This document shows, piece by piece, positions 20,101-23,112 of a stretch of 23,112 nucleotides of DNA; the stretch's first letter is position 1, and each line of letters starts with the position of its first letter. Position numbers and translations under genes: made by a program. The stretch is from Parachlorella kessleri. Taxonomy: Eukaryota > Chlorophyta > Trebouxiophyceae > Chlorellales > Chlorellaceae. The stretch is from NCBI GenBank assembly GCA_001598975.1, contig BBXU01000343.1, forward strand, positions 1 through 23,112. The letters run 5' to 3'. The notes beneath the pieces were generated by a model. That model was not told the origin of the DNA. It worked only from the letters and a program-made list of their open reading frames with translations, and searched no databases.

Positions 20101-22473
20101 GGGCTACAGTGAGGGTACAGGTGCTGCGCCCCCTCAAATTCTTGCCTCTCTCCCACCTGCTGGACTCCAAGCAGGCGCTGGGACGGCAGGGTCCCTCCTG
20201 TCAATACTCATTCTACCTTGCATCATTGCAGCGCAACCTGAAGAAAGGTCAAAAAGATAAAAAAAAAAAAGAAAAAAAAAAGAAAAAAAAGAAAAAAAAG
20301 GAAAAAAAGGAAAAAAAAAAAGCAGGCACCGATCAGCCACAGTGGCACGGCTCTCACTGATATTGCACACCCCCTGCTGTTGCATGTAGCTTTTTGAAGA
20401 GGCAGGCATCAACTGGGGTCAACCTAACACCCCCACAGCTGCAAATGGCTTACCCCCCAGCCACACTGCTGTCTGACCCCTTCCTGTCACATGCATTTCT
20501 ATCTTGAATGGCTTACAACCACCCACCTTGCAGCCAGGTGCTTGTCATTGTGAGTATCTTCTTGCAGAGATTCCCTGATTTCCCACCTGGGTGCAGCTGT
20601 TTGAGGAGGCGGGCACTGACATGGCCCAGGCCCTGACACAGAAGGACCACATCGCGCAGATCAAGGCGGCCATGAGCACTGACGTGGCCAAGGCGCTGGC
20701 GCGGGTGTCAGGTGGGCGGGGCTGATGGGGGGGCTGGTGGTTGGGCTGTAGGCTGCCAGGAGGGCTGCTGTGGCCAAAGCGTACACACACAGCATGAGGC
20801 TGGTCAGGTGGGGAGTTGGAGGTGGCTGGCAGGTTGCGGTGTGTTGAGTGGGGCACTCATGGACAGCTCCCGGCCGGGTGACACTGCTAAGTTTGGCAGG
20901 GTAGACAGCTAGCTGTGGCTGGAAGTCTGTTCTCCTTGGCCCACCGTGATAACTGTGTCGCACCCGCACTGCATGCGCCCTGTGGAAGAACTCCGAACTC
21001 CTTGGCCCACCGCGACAAACTTTGTCTACTCCCTTGCAGGCGGGCTGTACATCGTGACGGCTGCCCACCCCGACGCCAAGTCCGCCATGGTGGCCAGCTG
21101 GGTGGCTCAGGCCAGCTTTGAGCCGCTGGGCCTGACCATTGCCGTGGCCAAAGACCGAGCCATCGAGTCGCTTATGCAGGTGGGTGCTTTGCGGCGGTTG
21201 TGTGCTTTTGCTGGCTTGGAAACCGGCTGTGTGCCGAATGGAGACTTGTAGCAGTAGGAGCAACCAGTGATGTGAAACAGGCAGGGCAGCAACAAAGCAA
21301 TGAGCTGAGAGCAACTTGAGTGCACGGCTGCTACCAGGAAAGCGAGGGTGTGCCGGTCAGCCCTCATTAAGGCTTAGTGTTGAACTGCCACTGAAGCTTG
21401 CAGACGAAACTAGCTGTATGGCTTGTACTCACCTCTGATAGCCGAGGAAGGTCCCTCAGCTTGTCGTGCTGGACTGTATTCGGCATTTCCTTACACCCAC
21501 CTAGTGCTTACTCCTAGCTGTTCACGTGGTGCTGCTTGCAGGTGGGCGACGTCTTTGTGCTCAACTGCCTGGCGGAGGGAGAGTATGGCCCCACCCTCAA
21601 GCACTTTTTGCAGCGCTTCCCCGCCGGCGCCGACCGCTTTGAGGGCGTGGACTGGACGCCGCTGCCCGGCTGCGGCACGCCGGTGCTGGGGAATGCCACC
21701 GCCTACATGCAGTGCAAGGTGGGGCAGGGGTGCCTCCAAAGCGAAAGGCTAGGGGGCTTGCAGGTTCGAGTCACATGGTAGGTGGCTGCAGGCTTGGTGA
21801 TGCCGAGCTTTAGGCTGAAACTGTTGTAGTCGCTGGAGGGTGCGGAGGACGCTGCTGCCTACCTGCAGTCAGGAGGCCGACTCGTGCTGAGGCGGTGTCG
21901 TGGTTGGAAAGCCATATACGTCAAGCAGCCGTTTCTCATCAGTCGTTTGCCTATATGTGCGCAGGTGGTGTCCCGCATGGAGACGGCTGACCACTGGGTG
22001 ACATATGCTGAAGTGGTGGACGGGCAGGTGTTGCAGCCAGAGAAGCAGACGGCAGTCCACCGTCGCAAGGTGAGGCGGGTGCCTGCTTATCCCTGTCTAT
22101 TGCAGGAAGGGAAATTTCTAGCATATTGAGGGACTCTGGGGCCAATGTCCCTCCTGCTTTCCCAGCTGTCATTCTTTGGGTGTGCTTGGTTGGAGCGAAG
22201 GCTGTTACAATCGGCAGGCTGTGCAAGACTGGTGCATGCCCGCGGGTGTGGTGGCAGGGAAGCAGAAAGGAGTTCAGGGGCTGGTGGCTACCAACTGCAA
22301 AGGCTAGTTGTAGGGTAGGGGGCGTGCTCGTGCCATGGGACTGGTAGGACGGTTCCCACCAACATAAGCGTGTAGCAACGCACCATCAGGCTTCTACTTC
22401 ACACTGGCTGTAGGAGCAGGAGTCTGACGGCGACTGTATGTTGTGGGTGCTGCAGGTTGCCAACTATTACTAA
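14180..22473 (+). CDS. FLVB: class C flavodiiron protein, FLVB type (Flv3-like), chloroplast-targeted
   Basis: Seventeen exons join in phase: 14180-14344, 14548-14687, 14940-15044, 15679-15773, 16232-16338, 16768-16849, 17436-17512, 17875-17958, 18083-18183, 18468-18633, 19315-19431, 19818-19952, 20597-20711, 21040-21179, 21542-21718, 21965-22069, 22456-22473 (TAA). The 642-residue product has an Arg/Ala-rich leader (about 1-60, putative transit peptide), the hallmark TIRSLDWDRDR and FDIEFGL segments, a beta-lactamase-like diiron domain, a flavodoxin domain (from about 334; LYTPDYGFSDRLSQ) and a flavin-reductase domain (about 497-642, ending VANYY). All diiron ligands are present with family spacing: H162-x-E164-x-D166-H167, H229 (HWPD), D248 (CDAFG, 18 residues on) and H305 (GHGP). 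A complete site assigns it to the Flv3/FLVB branch. With FLVA it reduces oxygen to water using electrons from photosystem I. The ATG at 14180 was chosen because the frame has only a GTG upstream. Confidence 0.95.
15354..15386. repeat. short tandem repeat in FLVB intron 3
   Basis: The unit gaatgcgacaagca occurs twice back to back. A minor intronic repeat. Confidence 0.6.
16053..16250 (+). repeat. three copies of the FLVB exon 5 acceptor edge
   Basis: The acceptor and first codons of exon 5 (tgcctgcaggcctggtggg at 16223) recur at 16141 (tgcctgcaggcctggtgggc) and 16053 (tgcctgcagggctggtgg), 82 and 88 bp apart. The rightmost is real because only it continues into GDVVALYPDAVVIG and keeps phase. 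All three have intact AG acceptors. Confidence 0.85.
17280..17327 (+). other. candidate 48-nt cassette exon in FLVB intron 6
   Basis: A pyrimidine-rich tract leads to an acceptor (gcacag, AG at 17278-17279), and a strong donor gtatgt follows at 17328. Between them lie 48 nt entering and leaving in phase 1, the phase of the flanking exons, so inclusion keeps the frame. It would insert 16 residues (core WKTCEEMELYGNLDP) between H229 and D248. Skipping it gives the conserved 18-residue ligand spacing, so the main isoform most likely lacks it. Confidence 0.45.
18589..19005 (+). repeat. ladder of about five copies of the FLVB exon 10 donor edge
   Basis: The end of exon 10 (GVATEMVDMLSVDPM) with its donor recurs with starts of the gagatggtgg core at 18601 (real), 18694, 18784 and 18876, with a decayed copy near 18973; spacing is 90-97 bp. 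The second copy has lost the donor in register (atggaaggt), while the third has gtaggt, at least as good as the authentic gtaggc. The frame is open through the third copy. Confidence 0.9.
19210..19251 (+). repeat. copy of the FLVB exon 11 acceptor edge
   Basis: An acceptor (gtgcag) is followed by codons reading ELAEAMGRSSGVV then TAG. The true exon at 19315, 105 bp on, reads ELAETVGRSAGLVV. Splicing to the copy would end the protein early. Confidence 0.85.
19953..20596 (+). repeat. FLVB intron 12 with a copy of the exon 13 edge and a purine microsatellite
   Basis: At 20390, after an AG, codons read LFEEAGINWG, close to the true exon 13 start LFEEAGTDMA at 20597, 207 bp on; the copy soon meets a stop. 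Within the intron, 20251-20322 is an A-rich tract broken only by single or paired G and one T (a polypurine microsatellite). Its lysine-rich translation is an artefact. Confidence 0.8.
21845..21875 (+). repeat. decayed copy of the FLVB exon 15 donor edge
   Basis: gctgctgcctacctgcagtc resembles the exon 15 end gccaccgcctacatgcagtg, 156 bp upstream. The donor is lost. Similarity is short, so this is less sure than the other copies. Confidence 0.4.
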
Positions 22474-23112
22474 GCTCACCACTCCAAGAAGCATGCATGT
22501 ACATTAGCCTTTGGGCAAGTTCCTCTGTGACCCCGCCATGACAACGCACAAATGCCTGCTGTACGCTGGATGTACAGCCTCTACAAGGCTTGACTACGGA
22601 CACACGACCACCATGGTGTTGAGAAGAGACTGCAGCCCTCCCTTGGCTGTTTCGTTGTTACTGAAACTCTTTGTTGTTGATGGTGGCTGGTAGGAGATGA
22701 GGGGATAGACAGCTGCATGTCGAAAAAGCTGGGCGCAACTCAGGCGCTGGGAAAATTTGTTGAGACTGTCCTTTCGACCCTTCAAGTTTGCGTCCCTAAT
22801 GAGGTCCGTCTGGTTCTTTCTGAACGAGGCAGGTGCCACAGCAGTATTATCGCATTACGGTGGCAGGGGACGAATTGCAACATGCCAGAGCTGGATGCGG
22901 TGAAAGCGTCTGAGCAGTCATGTTGCTAGGGACACTGTCCCTTGCAACATACAGCTGCATGGCATGCAGCTGTACCATTGACATTGAGAGGTTTACTGGC
23001 TTCAGGCACCCACAGAGCCTCCCTCGCATGCTGCCTGGCGAGAACCTATAAGTGAAGGGCTTCACTTTCAATGGAAGTAAGGGGAAGGGTTCTCTTCCCT
23101 TCCTTTCGCTCC
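22474..23112. other. downstream flank of FLVB
   Basis: This should contain the FLVB 3' untranslated region. No protein segment, RNA gene or TGTAA-type polyadenylation signal was recognised on either strand. The plus-strand open frame at 22717-22929 has no recognisable motif. Confidence 0.45.

Noticed and set aside
20109..20360. Open frame with a lysine-rich tail
   Set aside because: It is the translation of an A-rich microsatellite inside FLVB intron 12.
22594..22929. Open frames on both strands downstream of FLVB
   Set aside because: They are short and overlapping with no recognised motif or splice continuity; treated as flank.
1..23112. tRNA, rRNA or organelle sequence
   Set aside because: No cloverleaf-like or rRNA-like segment was noticed by eye; the spliced nuclear gene structure argues against organelle DNA. 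A tRNA covariance search was not possible here.

Overview
The window is nuclear DNA from a eukaryotic alga, most likely a chlorophyte green alga. The genes are split into many short GC-rich exons with GT-AG and some GC-AG introns. Two of them encode class C flavodiiron proteins with long N-terminal leaders that look like chloroplast transit peptides. That gene pair is found in cyanobacteria, green algae and lower plants. No genus can be named from the sequence. I rebuilt exons by hand from reading frame, splice-site phase and family knowledge; no transcript data were used.

Layout. (1) 356-3540, plus strand: 3' part of a gene for an EGF-like / single transmembrane / C-terminal RING protein; its 5' end lies left of the window. 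(2) 3541-3974: gap between convergent genes. (3) 3975-5101, minus strand: complete four-exon gene for a 123-residue TXNDC17/Clot-type thioredoxin-like protein. (4) 5102-6079: gene-poor gap. (5) 6080-13883, minus strand: sixteen-exon gene for an FLVA-type (Flv1-like) flavodiiron protein, about 717 residues, whose diiron ligands are mostly replaced. (6) 13884-14179: only 296 bp between the two start codons, a probable bidirectional promoter. (7) 14180-22473, plus strand: seventeen-exon gene for an FLVB-type (Flv3-like) flavodiiron protein, 642 residues, with a complete canonical diiron site. (8) 22474-23112: downstream flank without a recognisable gene.

FLVA and FLVB are known partners in the chloroplast stroma, where they pass electrons from the acceptor side of photosystem I to oxygen, making water, and so protect photosystem I under changing light. 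Their head-to-head arrangement suggests coordinated transcription. The nearby thioredoxin-like gene is another redox protein, but a functional link is only conjecture.

The most unusual property of the window is in its introns. At least ten of them carry diverged tandem copies (about 70-210 bp apart) of the adjacent exon edge together with its splice donor or acceptor, in both flavodiiron genes and apparently also in the RING gene. Some copies keep working splice signals and the reading frame, so they could give alternative isoforms. FLVB also holds a phase-compatible 48-nt candidate cassette exon that would alter the spacing between two iron ligands.
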